Shown: positions 1 to 9,016, counted from the stretch's first letter. The stretch: DNA of 60,279 nt from CAYMUN01 sp964640775 (GCA_964640775.1 CAZXIT010000001.1:1-60279), one strand, 5' to 3'. A program made the numbers and translations. The notes: generated by a model from the letters alone, not told the origin.

Positions 1-1
1 T

Positions 2-829
2 TATTATCTAACTAGCAGCGGCACACTTGTGGTGTCTGATGGCAAATCAATTTTTATACAGTCAGGTACTGGGTCGTTCAGAAAACTATTTACACCACAA
101 GGGACAATTGATTCACTGAGGGCAAGCAAAAACGCAATTCTCATTCAACTCCGGCCAGCCCAGGCACCTGGATCTGAGGACAACGACGGAGAGTCCCAAG
201 TAATAAACTACAGCGGCAAGATAACTGCCAAAGGGGAGCCTTTGGACGCTTATGACTACCAATGGTCACCCGATGGTACAAAAATAGCCGCTACCGGCGA
301 CGAGGGAACGGAGATTTACGACGCCCAACTGAAGTCCCTTGTTAAACTCCCCGATCCAAACGTACTTGCCTTGTCGTGGTTTGACGATAACTCGTTGTTG
401 TACGGGATAGGCAAGAATCTATTTAGATATAATGTGCAGGCTCGAAGCAGCAGCCAGCTGGCAGCAATCAACGATAATGCCGGCGGAGTGGTCGGTGCCT
501 ATCCAAGCCAAGACCGATCACAAATATACATACTGTCGGAAGTTTTTGGAGGCAAAAGGGGTAAAACGAGCTATGAACTATTGCGGGTTGACCCGAAAAA
601 AACCACGCCGGACTACGTCTATCAATTAAAGATATTTTTACCATTCCAGTTTGACCAGTGCTACGCTGACTTCATCAACTTCAGCCGCCCGCTAATAACC
701 CTCGTAACCTATGACGACTCTTTTGCTGCCAGCTGCCTGCAAACCGTCAAAACTACTTTGACATCCGATCATATCGACCCGAGCAAGCTGCTCTTCTCCA
801 CTACCCCAGCCCCGGTTGAAGTTGATTAG
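2..829 (+). CDS. beta-propeller-like protein, 3' part only
   Basis: The reading frame is open to the left edge of the window, so the gene is 5'-truncated and 275 residues remain. The visible part looks like a WD/TolB-like beta-propeller: repeated short strands with motifs such as QWSPDGTKIAATGDEGTEIYD and LSWFDDNSLLYGIGKNLFRY. No catalytic motif is seen. The missing N-terminus may carry a membrane anchor and PEGA-like domains, as in the 701-residue protein at 43619-45724, but that is inference. The gene converges on recF with 6 bases between the stops and no terminator. It is probably an envelope protein of unknown function. Confidence 0.6.
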   Translation, partial: YYLTSSGTLVVSDGKSIFIQSGTGSFRKLFTPQGTIDSLRASKNAILIQLRPAQAPGSEDNDGESQVINYSGKITAKGEPLDAYDYQWSPDGTKIAATGDEGTEIYDAQLKSLVKLPDPNVLALSWFDDNSLLYGIGKNLFRYNVQARSSSQLAAINDNAGGVVGAYPSQDRSQIYILSEVFGGKRGKTSYELLRVDPKKTTPDYVYQLKIFLPFQFDQCYADFINFSRPLITLVTYDDSFAASCLQTVKTTLTSDHIDPSKLLFSTTPAPVEVD

Positions 830-835
830 CCAGCT

Positions 836-1891
836 TTAGCTCAGCGGGATCACGTGGCAGTGCTCGGTGAAGTGCTGCAGGACCAGATCGGCGTCGGTCG
901 TGGTTATGAATGTCTGGTAGGGCGCCAGGTAGTCAGTCAGAGCGTGGCGGCGCTTGCCGTCTAGTTCGGAGAAGACGTCGTCGAGCAGGAGCAGGGGAGT
1001 TTGGTCGCGGGCGGCTCCGATGATGCGCAGCTCGATGATTTTGAGGGCTAGTACGGCAGTGCGGACTTCGCCGCGGGAGGCAGTTTCCTGGGCTGGGTGG
1101 GTGTCAAATAGCACCGCCAGGTCTTCTCGGTGCGGTCCGCTGCTAGTGAAGCCCCTCTGCCTGTCATCGTCCAGGCTGCTGTCCAGTTTTTGCAGCAGCT
1201 GGCTCTCGTAGCTGTCGACCGGCCAGTGGTGGCTGTAGCTGGCGGCAACGATAGTTTTGGCCTGAGACAGCTCCTGGTAGAGCCCAGGGAGGTCTTGGTT
1301 GAGCCTGGCGACCAGCTCAGCCCGAGCCCGGACGACGATGCCAGCCAGCTGCGCCAAGCGCACGTTCCAGGGGAACATTTGGGCAGCTGAGACGCGGCCG
1401 GGCTGTTTGAGGAGACTGTTGCGCTGGGCCAGCGCCCGCTTGTAGTGGCGGCGAGTGGCGGCGTAGCTGGGCACTGTTTGCTCGAGCAGGTCATCGAGGT
1501 AGTCGCGCCGGCGCTCCGGGCCACCAGAGAATAGCCGTAAATGGTTTGGCTCAAAAAGCACTGCCGGCAGGGTATGGGCCAAAGACAACCGTTTAAAGGC
1601 TTTGCTGTTAATCTCATAAGCCTTGCCCGCCTCCGGCTCGACCATAATTTTGACGGTGCGCTGGCCAGCTTGTGTGCTGTCACAGTCCAGCCGCGCCCAA
1701 GGCTGGTCAAACTGCACCAGATCCAGATCTCGGGCCCGGTAAGACCCGCCGCGGGCTAGGACGAGCACCGCCTCTAACAGGTTAGTTTTGCCGCTGGCGT
1801 TGGGGCCGACGATGATATTAACGCCGGGACTGACTTCAAATGAATCGTCGCTATAGGAGCGAAAATGCTGCAGCCTCAGATCAGTTATCAT
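836..1891 (-). CDS. recF: DNA replication and repair protein RecF
   Basis: RecF is an SMC-like ATPase that binds gapped DNA and helps load RecA through RecFOR. The 351-residue length is normal. The Walker A motif GPNASGKT lies at residues 29-36, and the Walker B/D-loop region LLLLDDVFSELDGKRR starts near residue 300. The gene follows dnaN in the classic dnaA-dnaN-recF order, but 32 bases separate them. A -10-like TATAAT (plus-strand ATTATA, 1898-1903) sits 6 nt before the ATG, so recF may also have its own leaderless transcript. No Shine-Dalgarno sequence is seen. Confidence 0.95.
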   Translation of the reverse strand: MITDLRLQHFRSYSDDSFEVSPGVNIIVGPNASGKTNLLEAVLVLARGGSYRARDLDLVQFDQPWARLDCDSTQAGQRTVKIMVEPEAGKAYEINSKAFKRLSLAHTLPAVLFEPNHLRLFSGGPERRRDYLDDLLEQTVPSYAATRRHYKRALAQRNSLLKQPGRVSAAQMFPWNVRLAQLAGIVVRARAELVARLNQDLPGLYQELSQAKTIVAASYSHHWPVDSYESQLLQKLDSSLDDDRQRGFTSSGPHREDLAVLFDTHPAQETASRGEVRTAVLALKIIELRIIGAARDQTPLLLLDDVFSELDGKRRHALTDYLAPYQTFITTTDADLVLQHFTEHCHVIPLS

Positions 1892-1923
1892 CTGCTTATT
1901 ATAGGGTACTTGAGGTGGAGCTC

Positions 1924-3015
1924 TTAGCTCTTTAGCGGCATGATGATGTGCCGATAATCAGCACTGGCTGGATCATGCAATAAAGTCGGCTCCAGTTTGC
2001 CGTTAAAGCCAAAGGTGACGCTTTCACCGCCGAGGGCGCCGAGGGCATCAAGCAGATAGCGCGAGTTGAGGGTAATACTGCCGCTGCCGGTAATTTTGGC
2101 GGGAGCTGTGGCGGTGTTTTCACCAAGCTGCGAGGCGATGGCGTGGATACTAAGCTGACCGGCAGCCTCGTCAACTTCGATCGTCACACTGCCAGCACTT
2201 TCGCGGGCGAATAGACTGGAGACTTTGGTGACATTGACCAGGTCAGCGCGTTTGAGGGTGGCCTCAGCGCTAAAACTTTTTGGGATTAGTTTATGGTAGT
2301 CGGGGTATTTGCCGTCGAGTAAACGAGTCACCAGCTCGATATCGCCGACTTGAAATAACACTTGCTGTTCGTCGTGGGTAATTTTAATTTCGTCGTCCCC
2401 ATCCCCTAATACCCGCAGCAGGTCGTGCATAGCTGATGCGGGGATCAGCAGCTGAACAGCCTCTTTATTTTTACCGAGCTGCTTCTCGGCTAGACGATAG
2501 CTGTCGGTGGCAGCCATCGCCAGTTTCCCGTCGATAGTTTGCAACAAAACACCTGTTAGCACCGGCCGAGTTTCGTCGCTGGAAGCAGCGAAAACCACTT
2601 GCTGCAAGGCTTTTTTAAACAAACTTCCAGCTAGCGTCCAGTTTTTACCGACGGTAATTGCCGGCATAACCGGGAAGTCATCCGCCACGATACCATTAAC
2701 CACTGATTGGTACTGGTCGGTGGTGACGTGGAGTTTTGTTTCCTGGAGATCAAGCTCGATGACGCCGTCTGGCAAACTGCCGACAAAATCCTGCATCAGG
2801 CGGGCCGGCACAGTGATCGAGCCTTCTTCTTTTACTTTGGCACCAATGTAGTGGGTGATAGCAATATCGAGGTTGGTGGCTGACAAACTCAGGCGGTTAT
2901 TGCTTGTTTTAACTAGAACGTTAGCGAGGATAGGAAGGGTGCCGCGGCTACTAGCGACCCGGGCGACTGAGCCGAGGGCACGGTTTAAGTTTTCCTGGGT
3001 TACCTGTAATTTCAT
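1924..3015 (-). CDS. dnaN: DNA polymerase III sliding clamp (beta subunit)
   Basis: This is the processivity clamp of the replicative polymerase, a ring-shaped dimer around DNA. The 363 residues match the family length (about 365). The N-terminus (MKLQVTQENLNRAL) and the C-terminal IIMPLKS, close to the usual VxPMR-type tail, are characteristic, and the internal SSDETRPVLTGV segment is a typical clamp signature. The start at 3015 has a good Shine-Dalgarno sequence (AAAGGAG) about 7 nt upstream. The upstream DNA is the AT-rich dnaN-dnaA spacer that probably holds the origin. Confidence 0.96.
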   Translation of the reverse strand: MKLQVTQENLNRALGSVARVASSRGTLPILANVLVKTSNNRLSLSATNLDIAITHYIGAKVKEEGSITVPARLMQDFVGSLPDGVIELDLQETKLHVTTDQYQSVVNGIVADDFPVMPAITVGKNWTLAGSLFKKALQQVVFAASSDETRPVLTGVLLQTIDGKLAMAATDSYRLAEKQLGKNKEAVQLLIPASAMHDLLRVLGDGDDEIKITHDEQQVLFQVGDIELVTRLLDGKYPDYHKLIPKSFSAEATLKRADLVNVTKVSSLFARESAGSVTIEVDEAAGQLSIHAIASQLGENTATAPAKITGSGSITLNSRYLLDALGALGGESVTFGFNGKLEPTLLHDPASADYRHIIMPLKS

Positions 3016-3283
3016 AATATAGCTCCTTTAATAATAAGTAATTAAATAAAATTTATAGTTCGTTATTGTAGGTGGTGTGGACAAAGGGTATAAGCTGGTA
3101 AATAACAGGGAAAACGTGTGCCAAAATCCACTCGTATAAGTCCGGTATAAAGACCGGGTAGAACTAGTAAAACCAGGGTGTTTATCAACAGCCGCGCCGG
3201 CAGCCGCAGGCTGGCTTGTGTATAGACAGCCTGTTTGTACACGGTTTATACCAGTGCTAAGCACAGGCTGTACCCAAGCTAGA
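3016..3283. other. probable oriC, dnaA-dnaN spacer with AT-rich unwinding element
   Basis: This 268-base spacer holds an almost pure A/T run at 3028-3060, next to dnaN, that would suit a DNA-unwinding element. DnaA-box-like 9-mers are TGTGGACAA at 3076-3084 (complement TTGTCCACA), TTATCAACA at 3182-3190 and TTGTACACG at 3235-3243. Together with the boxes on the other side of dnaA this resembles the bipartite origins known from several bacteria. The boxes deviate from the TTATCCACA consensus, so the assignment rests on the cluster and on gene order. Confidence 0.7.
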
Positions 3284-4684
3284 TTACGCATAGAGATGCT
3301 CCTTGATTTCGGCAATTGCCATGCGCAGGCTGGCATCGGAGCGAGCTTCGCGGTCAATCTTTTCAACCGAGTGGATAGCGGTGGTGTGGTCTTTGCGGCC
3401 AAGCTCGCGGGCGATCTTAGGGAAACTCAGTTTGAGCTCGTTGCGCAGGATATACATGGCGACCTGGCGAGGGACGACGATATCTTTGTCGCGCTTGGGG
3501 CCGACAATATCCTCAAAAGGTATTTGGAAGTGGCGGGCAGTACGCTCGATGATCTGTTTGGCGCTCAAATGTTTGGGCCGGCTTTTGCTGACGGTGATTA
3601 GGCCGGAGGTGATGCCGAGTGTCGGCGTCAGGCCGCGGACCTCGCAATAGGCCAGCAGCTGGTTGAGGGCGCCCTCAAGTTCGCGGATGTTGCTGTTGAT
3701 ATTGGTGGCCAAATACTCGACAACTTCATTTTCTAAATTATAGCTGTGGCTTTGGGCTTTGGCTTGGACGATAGCGCAGCGGGTTTCAAAATCCGGTACT
3801 TGCATATCGATACTCATACCGCCGCCAAAACGCGAGCGCAGGCGGTCTTCCAGGCTGGGGATATCTTTGGGCGGCTTGTCGGCGCTGATGATTATCTGTT
3901 TGTTGGCTTGGTGAAGAGCATTGAAGGTATGGAAAAACTCCTCTTGGGTTTTCTCCTTGCCGCCAATAAACTGCACGTCATCAACGATGAGTACGTCAGC
4001 CGTGCGGTAGTGCCGGGCAAAGGCGGCGGTTTTGCGGAAGCGCAGGGCGTCAACGAATTCCTGGGTAAACTGCTCGCTGGATATATAGAGGATCTTGGCT
4101 TTGGGGTCGCGAGCCGCCAGGGCGTTGCCGACGCCTTGGATTAAGTGGGTTTTGCCGATCCCGACGCCGCCGTACAAAAATAACGGGTTGTAGCGGGTGC
4201 CGGGCGACTCGGCGATTGCCTGGCAGGCCGCGAAAGCCACCTCGTTGCTGGCGCCAACCACAAAACTTTCCAGAGTATAACGCTCGTTAAGGCCCTGGCG
4301 ATAGGAGTGGGCCAGGCCGCTGCCAAGCACGGTGTTGGCGGGTTTGCCGGCTGGCTGGCTGCCGCGCCGTACGGCCTCGGTTTGTTCTGGCGCCAAAGAA
4401 GTTCGGGTGGTCGCCACCGGCGCTCGCTCGGTTTGCTGGGCGGTCGCCATCTTGTACTCGATGCGCGTGGCTTCGACGCCGTTTTTAGCCAGGGTTTTAA
4501 TGATTAGGCTGCCGTACTTTTTTTCCAGCTGCTGCTTGATGAATATATTGGTGACACCGATCACCACCGTATCATCGGCATGTTTCAGCAGGCAGGTATT
4601 TTTAAACCAGGTGATAAAATTGCCGTGCGAAATCGACAGCTCAATTTCCCCTAAAACTGCTTGCCACAAGGCATCCGTCTGCAT
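3284..4684 (-). CDS. dnaA: chromosomal replication initiator DnaA
   Basis: DnaA binds DnaA boxes and opens the origin in its ATP form. With the start at 4684 the protein has 466 residues. Domain I is N-terminal (ALWQAVLGEIE, WFKNTCLL), followed by a variable linker rich in A, T and Q. The AAA+ domain has Walker A GGVGIGKT near residues 172-179 and Walker B LIVDDVQF. The C-terminal DnaA-box-binding helix-turn-helix carries LGRKDHTTAIHSVEKI. I chose the ATG at 4684 because it begins the conserved N-terminus and follows AGAGGAGCGG. The frame is open 7 codons further upstream. A TATATT at about 23 nt upstream may be the -10 element. Confidence 0.96.
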   Translation of the reverse strand: MQTDALWQAVLGEIELSISHGNFITWFKNTCLLKHADDTVVIGVTNIFIKQQLEKKYGSLIIKTLAKNGVEATRIEYKMATAQQTERAPVATTRTSLAPEQTEAVRRGSQPAGKPANTVLGSGLAHSYRQGLNERYTLESFVVGASNEVAFAACQAIAESPGTRYNPLFLYGGVGIGKTHLIQGVGNALAARDPKAKILYISSEQFTQEFVDALRFRKTAAFARHYRTADVLIVDDVQFIGGKEKTQEEFFHTFNALHQANKQIIISADKPPKDIPSLEDRLRSRFGGGMSIDMQVPDFETRCAIVQAKAQSHSYNLENEVVEYLATNINSNIRELEGALNQLLAYCEVRGLTPTLGITSGLITVSKSRPKHLSAKQIIERTARHFQIPFEDIVGPKRDKDIVVPRQVAMYILRNELKLSFPKIARELGRKDHTTAIHSVEKIDREARSDASLRMAIAEIKEHLYA

Positions 4685-4719
4685 TACCGCTCCTCTTCGT
4701 ACCACCTAATATACGCCAA

Positions 4720-4860
4720 GATTCATAAGTTTTCCACAGCCATTTATATTCTGCTGCGCCAAATGATAAAAAGCTCCGACTAGATACGAACTTGTACACA
4801 GGCGCGAACCCAATCTGTTAATCTGTGGACAATAACTGGCCATACGTGGATAACCCAGAG
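4720..4860. other. second DnaA-box cluster between dnaA and rpmH
   Basis: Four DnaA-box-like 9-mers lie here: TTTTCCACA at 4730-4738, TTGTACACA at 4792-4800, TGTGGACAA at 4824-4832 (complement TTGTCCACA) and CGTGGATAA at 4845-4853 (complement TTATCCACG, 8 of 9). They lie between the dnaA and rpmH promoters, so they could serve the origin, DnaA autoregulation, or both. Confidence 0.65.
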
Positions 4861-4877
4861 GTGTTCGACGCCAAACA

Positions 4878-4906
4878 TTGTCAAAACCACATAGCTGCGC
4901 TATAGT
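4878..4906 (+). promoter_or_regulatory. sigma70-type promoter of rpmH, leaderless
   Basis: TTGTCA (4878-4883) and TATAGT (4901-4906) are separated by exactly 17 bases. The rpmH ATG follows the -10 by 9 bases, so transcription would start at or next to the start codon. No Shine-Dalgarno sequence is present. Confidence 0.75.
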
Positions 4907-4915
4907 CTTACAGAC

Positions 4916-5053
4916 ATGCCCAAGCGAACCTACCAACCGAAAAAACGCTCCCGCGCCCGCGAACACGGCTTCTTGAAACGAATGGCCACCAAGGCCGGAC
5001 GCAATGTCTTGAAGCGCCGCCGCATCAAAGGCCGCGCTAAACTCTCAGCTTAA
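4916..5053 (+). CDS. rpmH: 50S ribosomal protein L34
   Basis: L34 is a small basic protein of the large ribosomal subunit. The 45-residue product begins MPKRTYQPKKRSRAREHGF and contains RMATKAGRNVLKRRR, the family signature. It is too short for many ORF filters. It is first in the rpmH-rnpA-yidC-jag operon, the standard neighbourhood of oriC. Confidence 0.97.
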   Translation: MPKRTYQPKKRSRAREHGFLKRMATKAGRNVLKRRRIKGRAKLSA

Positions 5054-5085
5054 AGCGCCTAGGAAAGAACAACGCGTAGCTCGCA

Positions 5086-5445
5086 ATGATAGCCCGGACA
5101 CACCGCTTCCACGGGTACGGCAGCCTTAACTCCGTATATCGGAGCGGGCAGACGGCCCGGGGCAGTCTGCTGAGTCTGCGATTTGCGGCGCGCAGCAATC
5201 AGCGTCCCTACCGTGTGGCGGTCGTCGTCAGCCGCAAAGTAAGCAAATCTGCCGTGGTGCGCAACCGCATCCGCCGGCGCGTCTACGAAGCCGTTCGCCA
5301 GCAAAGCGAAACCATACCTCCGGCCACCGACCTGGTGTTTACCATATTTAGCGACCAGGTAGCCAGCCTGGATGCCGAAAAACTCCAAGCGGCTGTAGCA
5401 GGCCTGCTCAAAAAGACCGCGGAACACCGGTCAGTCGTGGTATAG
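5086..5445 (+). CDS. rnpA: ribonuclease P protein component
   Basis: RnpA is the basic protein cofactor of the ribozyme RNase P, which matures tRNA 5' ends. The 119-residue protein carries the RNR signature in SAVVRNRIRRRVYEAVR near residues 57-73 and the preceding VVVSRKVSK strand. It lies 32 bases after rpmH and 13 bases before yidC. No strong Shine-Dalgarno sequence precedes the ATG at 5086, so the exact start is less sure than the identity. Confidence 0.93.
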   Translation: MIARTHRFHGYGSLNSVYRSGQTARGSLLSLRFAARSNQRPYRVAVVVSRKVSKSAVVRNRIRRRVYEAVRQQSETIPPATDLVFTIFSDQVASLDAEKLQAAVAGLLKKTAEHRSVVV

Positions 5446-5458
5446 TAGGAGACAACCT

Positions 5459-6391
5459 ATGTTCACAACCTTTATCGTACAACCGATTTTTAACCTGTTG
5501 GTCTTGGTTTATGCCCTGATCCCGGGGCATAACTTTGGCCTGAGTCTGATTATCTTTACCATCCTGATCCGTCTGCTGCTCTGGCCGCTGGTCAAAAAAC
5601 AGCTCCACCAGGCCAAGGCCATGAAAAAACTGCAGCCGGAGATCAAAAAAATCAAGCAGGCGACCAAGGGCAACCGCCAAAAAGAATCAATGATGCTGAT
5701 GGAGCTGTATAAGGAGCGCGGTATTAATCCTCTAGGTACGCTGCCGACTCTGATTGTCCAGCTGGTGGTGCTGATCGGCCTGTACAGCGGCTTGCGCCGG
5801 GTAATCGACGACCCCAACAATATCATTAGTTTTGCCTATCCCTCACTGCAGCATTTGCCGTGGATGCAGCAGCTCGCCGGCAATATCCATCAGTTTGACG
5901 ACACCCTGTTCGGGCTGGTTAATCTTAGCCACGCGGCTCTGGGCGGCCCCGGCGGCCTCTATCTGCCAGCCATGCTGCTGGTTATCGGCAGCGTCGTGGC
6001 TCAGTTTTTCCAGAGCAAGCAGCTGCTGCCATCCAATAAAGACTCGCGCGGCCTGCGGTCCATCCTCAAAGAAGCTGGCAGCGGCAAGCAAGCTGACCAG
6101 TCCGAAGTTAACGCCGCTGTCGGCCGCAGCACATTGTACTTGCTGCCAGCCATGATCTTCGTCTTTACCGTCAACTTGGCGTCGGCGCTCAGCCTGTACT
6201 GGCTGGTCGGGGGCATCGTAGCTTATATCCAGCAGAGCATCGTACTCGGCAAAGACGAGACCGAAATGGAAGCCGCCGCCGGGCCCGGTAAAAAAGACGT
6301 ACAGACTATACCTGAGGCCGAAGTTATCGACACGCCGCCGTCCAAGCCAAAACCCAAGAAATCGTCCAAGAAAAAGGGGCGCAAGCGATGA
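5459..6391 (+). CDS. yidC: membrane protein insertase YidC/Oxa1
   Basis: YidC inserts and folds membrane proteins with or without SecYEG. The 310-residue protein is of the short, Gram-positive-like type without the large periplasmic domain. Membrane segments lie near residues 5-45, around 103-120 (LPTLIVQLVVLIGLYSGL), around 165-190 and around 222-255. The cytoplasmic loop after the first segments is basic (QLHQAKAMKKLQPEIKKIKQ), and the C-terminus ends in a lysine-rich tail (KPKPKKSSKKKGRKR) that may bind ribosomes. TAGGAG lies about 9 nt before the ATG. Its last 4 bases overlap jag. Confidence 0.96.
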   Translation: MFTTFIVQPIFNLLVLVYALIPGHNFGLSLIIFTILIRLLLWPLVKKQLHQAKAMKKLQPEIKKIKQATKGNRQKESMMLMELYKERGINPLGTLPTLIVQLVVLIGLYSGLRRVIDDPNNIISFAYPSLQHLPWMQQLAGNIHQFDDTLFGLVNLSHAALGGPGGLYLPAMLLVIGSVVAQFFQSKQLLPSNKDSRGLRSILKEAGSGKQADQSEVNAAVGRSTLYLLPAMIFVFTVNLASALSLYWLVGGIVAYIQQSIVLGKDETEMEAAAGPGKKDVQTIPEAEVIDTPPSKPKPKKSSKKKGRKR

Positions 6392-6852
6392 ACGATTCTC
6401 TCGAAGAAGCCATCCAGTACGGCAAAAAATACCTGGAAGACCTGCTGTCATTTTTTGGCCTCAACACTGATGTGCATGCCACTAGCGACGATGAGGTCAT
6501 CCAGCTAAACGTGCCCAGCACTCACCTCAACGGCTTCCTTATCGGCCAGCGCGGCGAAAATATGCGCTCCCTGCAATACTTGACCAGTACGGCTCTCAAA
6601 AACCAAGGCTACGAGCATAATCGCGTCAACGTTGACGTCGCCGACTATAAAAAACAGCGCGCCGACCGGCTGCGCGAGCGCGCCGAGGACTGGATGAAAC
6701 ACGTCAAAGACAGCGGCGAAAACATGGACCTTGAGCCAATGAATGCTGCCGACCGCCGTGTCGTCCACCAGCTGGCCGCCGACTACGGCCTCAGCAGCGA
6801 GTCAGCTGGCGAAGGCCGCGACCGGCACATCGTGCTAAAACCCGGACAGTAG
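6388..6852 (+). CDS. jag: Jag/KhpB-type KH-R3H RNA-binding protein
   Basis: Jag (KhpB) is a small RNA-binding protein normally encoded after yidC and linked to cell division and envelope regulation. The 154-residue product has a KH domain with the loop IGQRGENMRSLQYL near residues 51-64 and a C-terminal R3H domain (NAADRRVVHQLAADYGLSS, then GRDRHIVLKP). The N-terminal Jag_N domain of longer homologues is reduced to about 30 residues. The start overlaps the yidC stop (ATGA), so the two are translationally coupled. Confidence 0.93.
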   Translation: MNDSLEEAIQYGKKYLEDLLSFFGLNTDVHATSDDEVIQLNVPSTHLNGFLIGQRGENMRSLQYLTSTALKNQGYEHNRVNVDVADYKKQRADRLRERAEDWMKHVKDSGENMDLEPMNAADRRVVHQLAADYGLSSESAGEGRDRHIVLKPGQ

Positions 6853-6855
6853 GCC

Positions 6856-7950
6856 TTAGGCGTCCAGAGCCTGGTCGTACACCTCCAGGGTTTGTTCGGC
6901 CATCCGCCGCCAGGAGTATTTTTGAGCTTGGGCGGCGCCATCCTTGATGAGTTTTTGGCGCAGAGTTTTGTCGGTCAGCACTTCGTTTATGGCGTCAGCC
7001 ATGGCCCCTGTGTCCAGGGGGTCGAAGTAGTGGGCGGCCTCTCCATAGATTTCCGGCAGGCAGCTAGCGTTGCTGGAGACGACCGGAGCCTCGTGGATCA
7101 TAGCTTCCAGCCCTGGCAGGCCGAAGCCCTCGCTGAGCGAGGGGAAGACGTAGGCTGCGCAGTGTTCGTACAGCCAGCGCAGCTGGCCTTCAGAGATGAA
7201 GCCGGCAAACAAGATGTTTTTGAGGCCTTTGGCTTGGACGCCGGCTTCAATTGCCCGGTAATTGGCATCCTTTTTGCCAGCCAGCACCAGGACAAGGCCG
7301 GGGTGCTGAGCTTGGAGCAGACTAAAAGCCTCAATTAAACGCTCCAGGTTTTTATGAGGCGTCGGGCGGCCAACGTACATGATAAAACGCTTATTTTGGA
7401 GTGCCGGCAAGGCTTCAGGAGCGTCCGGGATTCTGTCGGCGGCCTCATGGGTGACAATAATTTTTTCCGCCCGCACTCCGCTAAATGCGGCGACATCTTC
7501 TTTGACGAATTGGCTCGGTGTGATTAATCGCACAGATTTGCGGGCCGCATGTTTTATCACGTAGGCATAGACTCGCTGCTTGAGGCGGTACACCAGGCGC
7601 TGCTTGGCGGGGTTGATAAAACGCAGCGTGGTCAGGTCATGGATAGTAGTCACTACCCGGCCGCGGTAGCGCACCGGCTGCTGGGCGAAAGCGAAGTGTA
7701 CCAGGTCGGCATGCAGCGCCGTAATTTGGCGATTCAATCCTTGCTGTTCGTCGGCAGTGAACTCTTTGTGCGGACAGGACAGCTTTTGGAAATTAGGGTT
7801 AGTCGGCTGCCAGCCGGCCATGTCCTCGGGCTTCACTAGGATCGTGTAGCGGTGCTTGCTGTCCAGCTGCTGCAAATAGTGCAGCAGGCGCTCCACGTAG
7901 CGGCCGCTGCTGGTGCGCAGCTCCCGGGCATCAATAACCACATGTTTCAT
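6856..7950 (-). CDS. GT4-family glycosyltransferase
   Basis: This is a probable GT-B-fold, nucleotide-sugar-dependent glycosyltransferase of 364 residues. The N-terminus MKHVVIDARELRTSSGRYVE has the usual acceptor-domain glycine loop. The donor domain has YVGRPTPHKNLERLIEAF and the E-x7-E element FPSLSEGFGLPGLEAM. The ATG at 7950 begins the conserved part; an ATG 15 bases upstream (7965) would add MYYRG. It converges on jag with a 3-base gap. The neighbours suggest surface-glycan assembly; donor and acceptor are unknown. Confidence 0.85.
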   Translation of the reverse strand: MKHVVIDARELRTSSGRYVERLLHYLQQLDSKHRYTILVKPEDMAGWQPTNPNFQKLSCPHKEFTADEQQGLNRQITALHADLVHFAFAQQPVRYRGRVVTTIHDLTTLRFINPAKQRLVYRLKQRVYAYVIKHAARKSVRLITPSQFVKEDVAAFSGVRAEKIIVTHEAADRIPDAPEALPALQNKRFIMYVGRPTPHKNLERLIEAFSLLQAQHPGLVLVLAGKKDANYRAIEAGVQAKGLKNILFAGFISEGQLRWLYEHCAAYVFPSLSEGFGLPGLEAMIHEAPVVSSNASCLPEIYGEAAHYFDPLDTGAMADAINEVLTDKTLRQKLIKDGAAQAQKYSWRRMAEQTLEVYDQALDA

Positions 7951-8020
7951 ACCCCTATAGTACACGGATGGTATACTAGGCGGTAGCTACGACAAAATCT
8001 AGACGGAGGTTATGGTACAG

Positions 8021-9016
8021 ATGGCAAAACAGGCGCTAATCACAGGTATTACAGGGCAGGACGGCTACCATTTGGCAGAACTATTGCACGACAAAGGCTA
8101 CATCGTCTATGGCATAATCCGCGGCCAGCACAACCCTAAAAGATTGCGGGTCGAGCAAGAGCAGCCTTATATCAAATTGATTGAGGGCGACCTGACCGAT
8201 ACTTCTTCGCTAGTTCGCGCCATCGAAATTTCCAAACCCGACGAAGTCTACAACCTGGGCGCTATCAGCCATGTCGGCTACTCCTTTAAAGCGCCGCAGC
8301 TGGTGGCTGACGTCACTGCCAAAGGCGCGCTCAACCTGCTGGAAGCTATCCGCCAGACTGGCGGCGCCAAGGCTATTCGTTTCTACCAGGCTTCAACCTC
8401 GGAAATGTTTGGCGGCCTGGACTACAACCGGCCTGGCAAAGGCTACGACGAACAGGCCCTGTTTCACCCGCGCAGTCCCTACGGCGTGGCAAAATTATAC
8501 GCCCATTGGATTACCAAAAACTACCGTGAAAGCTACGATATGCACGCTAGCTGCGGCATTCTGTTTAACCACGAGGGTCCGCGCCGCGGCGTAGAGTTCG
8601 TCACCCGCAAAATCAGCAACGCTGTCGCCCGTATCCATCTCGGCAAGCAGGACCACATCGAACTCGGCAACCTGGAGCCCAAGCGCGACTGGGGCTATGC
8701 CGGCGACTACGTCGAAGGCATGTGGCGGATGCTGCAGCAGGACACACCGGATGACTACGTCCTGGCGACCGGCGAAACCCACTCTATCGGTGAGTTTCTG
8801 GAGCTGGCCTTTAAAGAAGTTGGTATCGACGACTGGCATCCTTACGTGCGGCAAAACCCGGAGTTCATGCGTCCCGCCGAAGTCGACATTTTGCTCGGCA
8901 ACCCGGCTAAAGCTGAAACCAAACTCGGCTGGAAACGCGAAGTCGATTTTCCCGGCCTGGTCAAAATGATGGTCGAGCACGACCTCGGGCTGGAATCAGC
9001 CGTCAATCTTTCTTGA
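8021..9016 (+). CDS. gmd: GDP-mannose 4,6-dehydratase
   Basis: Gmd converts GDP-D-mannose to GDP-4-keto-6-deoxy-D-mannose with bound NADP. The short-chain dehydrogenase fold shows the nucleotide loop TGITGQDGYHLAELL near residues 8-22, the YNLGAISHVGYSF segment, a catalytic STSEMFG serine/threonine region and YGVAKLYAHW (Tyr-x3-Lys). ATGs occur at 8012 and 8021; GGAGG at 8005-8009 is 2 nt from the first and 11 nt from the second, so I prefer 8021. TATACT near 7971 may be the -10. The 3' end overlaps the convergent reductase by 21 bases. Confidence 0.94.
   Translation: MAKQALITGITGQDGYHLAELLHDKGYIVYGIIRGQHNPKRLRVEQEQPYIKLIEGDLTDTSSLVRAIEISKPDEVYNLGAISHVGYSFKAPQLVADVTAKGALNLLEAIRQTGGAKAIRFYQASTSEMFGGLDYNRPGKGYDEQALFHPRSPYGVAKLYAHWITKNYRESYDMHASCGILFNHEGPRRGVEFVTRKISNAVARIHLGKQDHIELGNLEPKRDWGYAGDYVEGMWRMLQQDTPDDYVLATGETHSIGEFLELAFKEVGIDDWHPYVRQNPEFMRPAEVDILLGNPAKAETKLGWKREVDFPGLVKMMVEHDLGLESAVNLS

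Noticed and set aside
1048..1710. 220-codon minus-strand ORF inside recF
   Set aside because: It is an out-of-frame shadow of recF; the RecF frame carries all expected motifs.
3028..3402. 124-codon minus-strand ORF across the dnaA-dnaN spacer
   Set aside because: It runs through the AT-rich element and the dnaA 3' end out of frame, and its composition is not protein-like.
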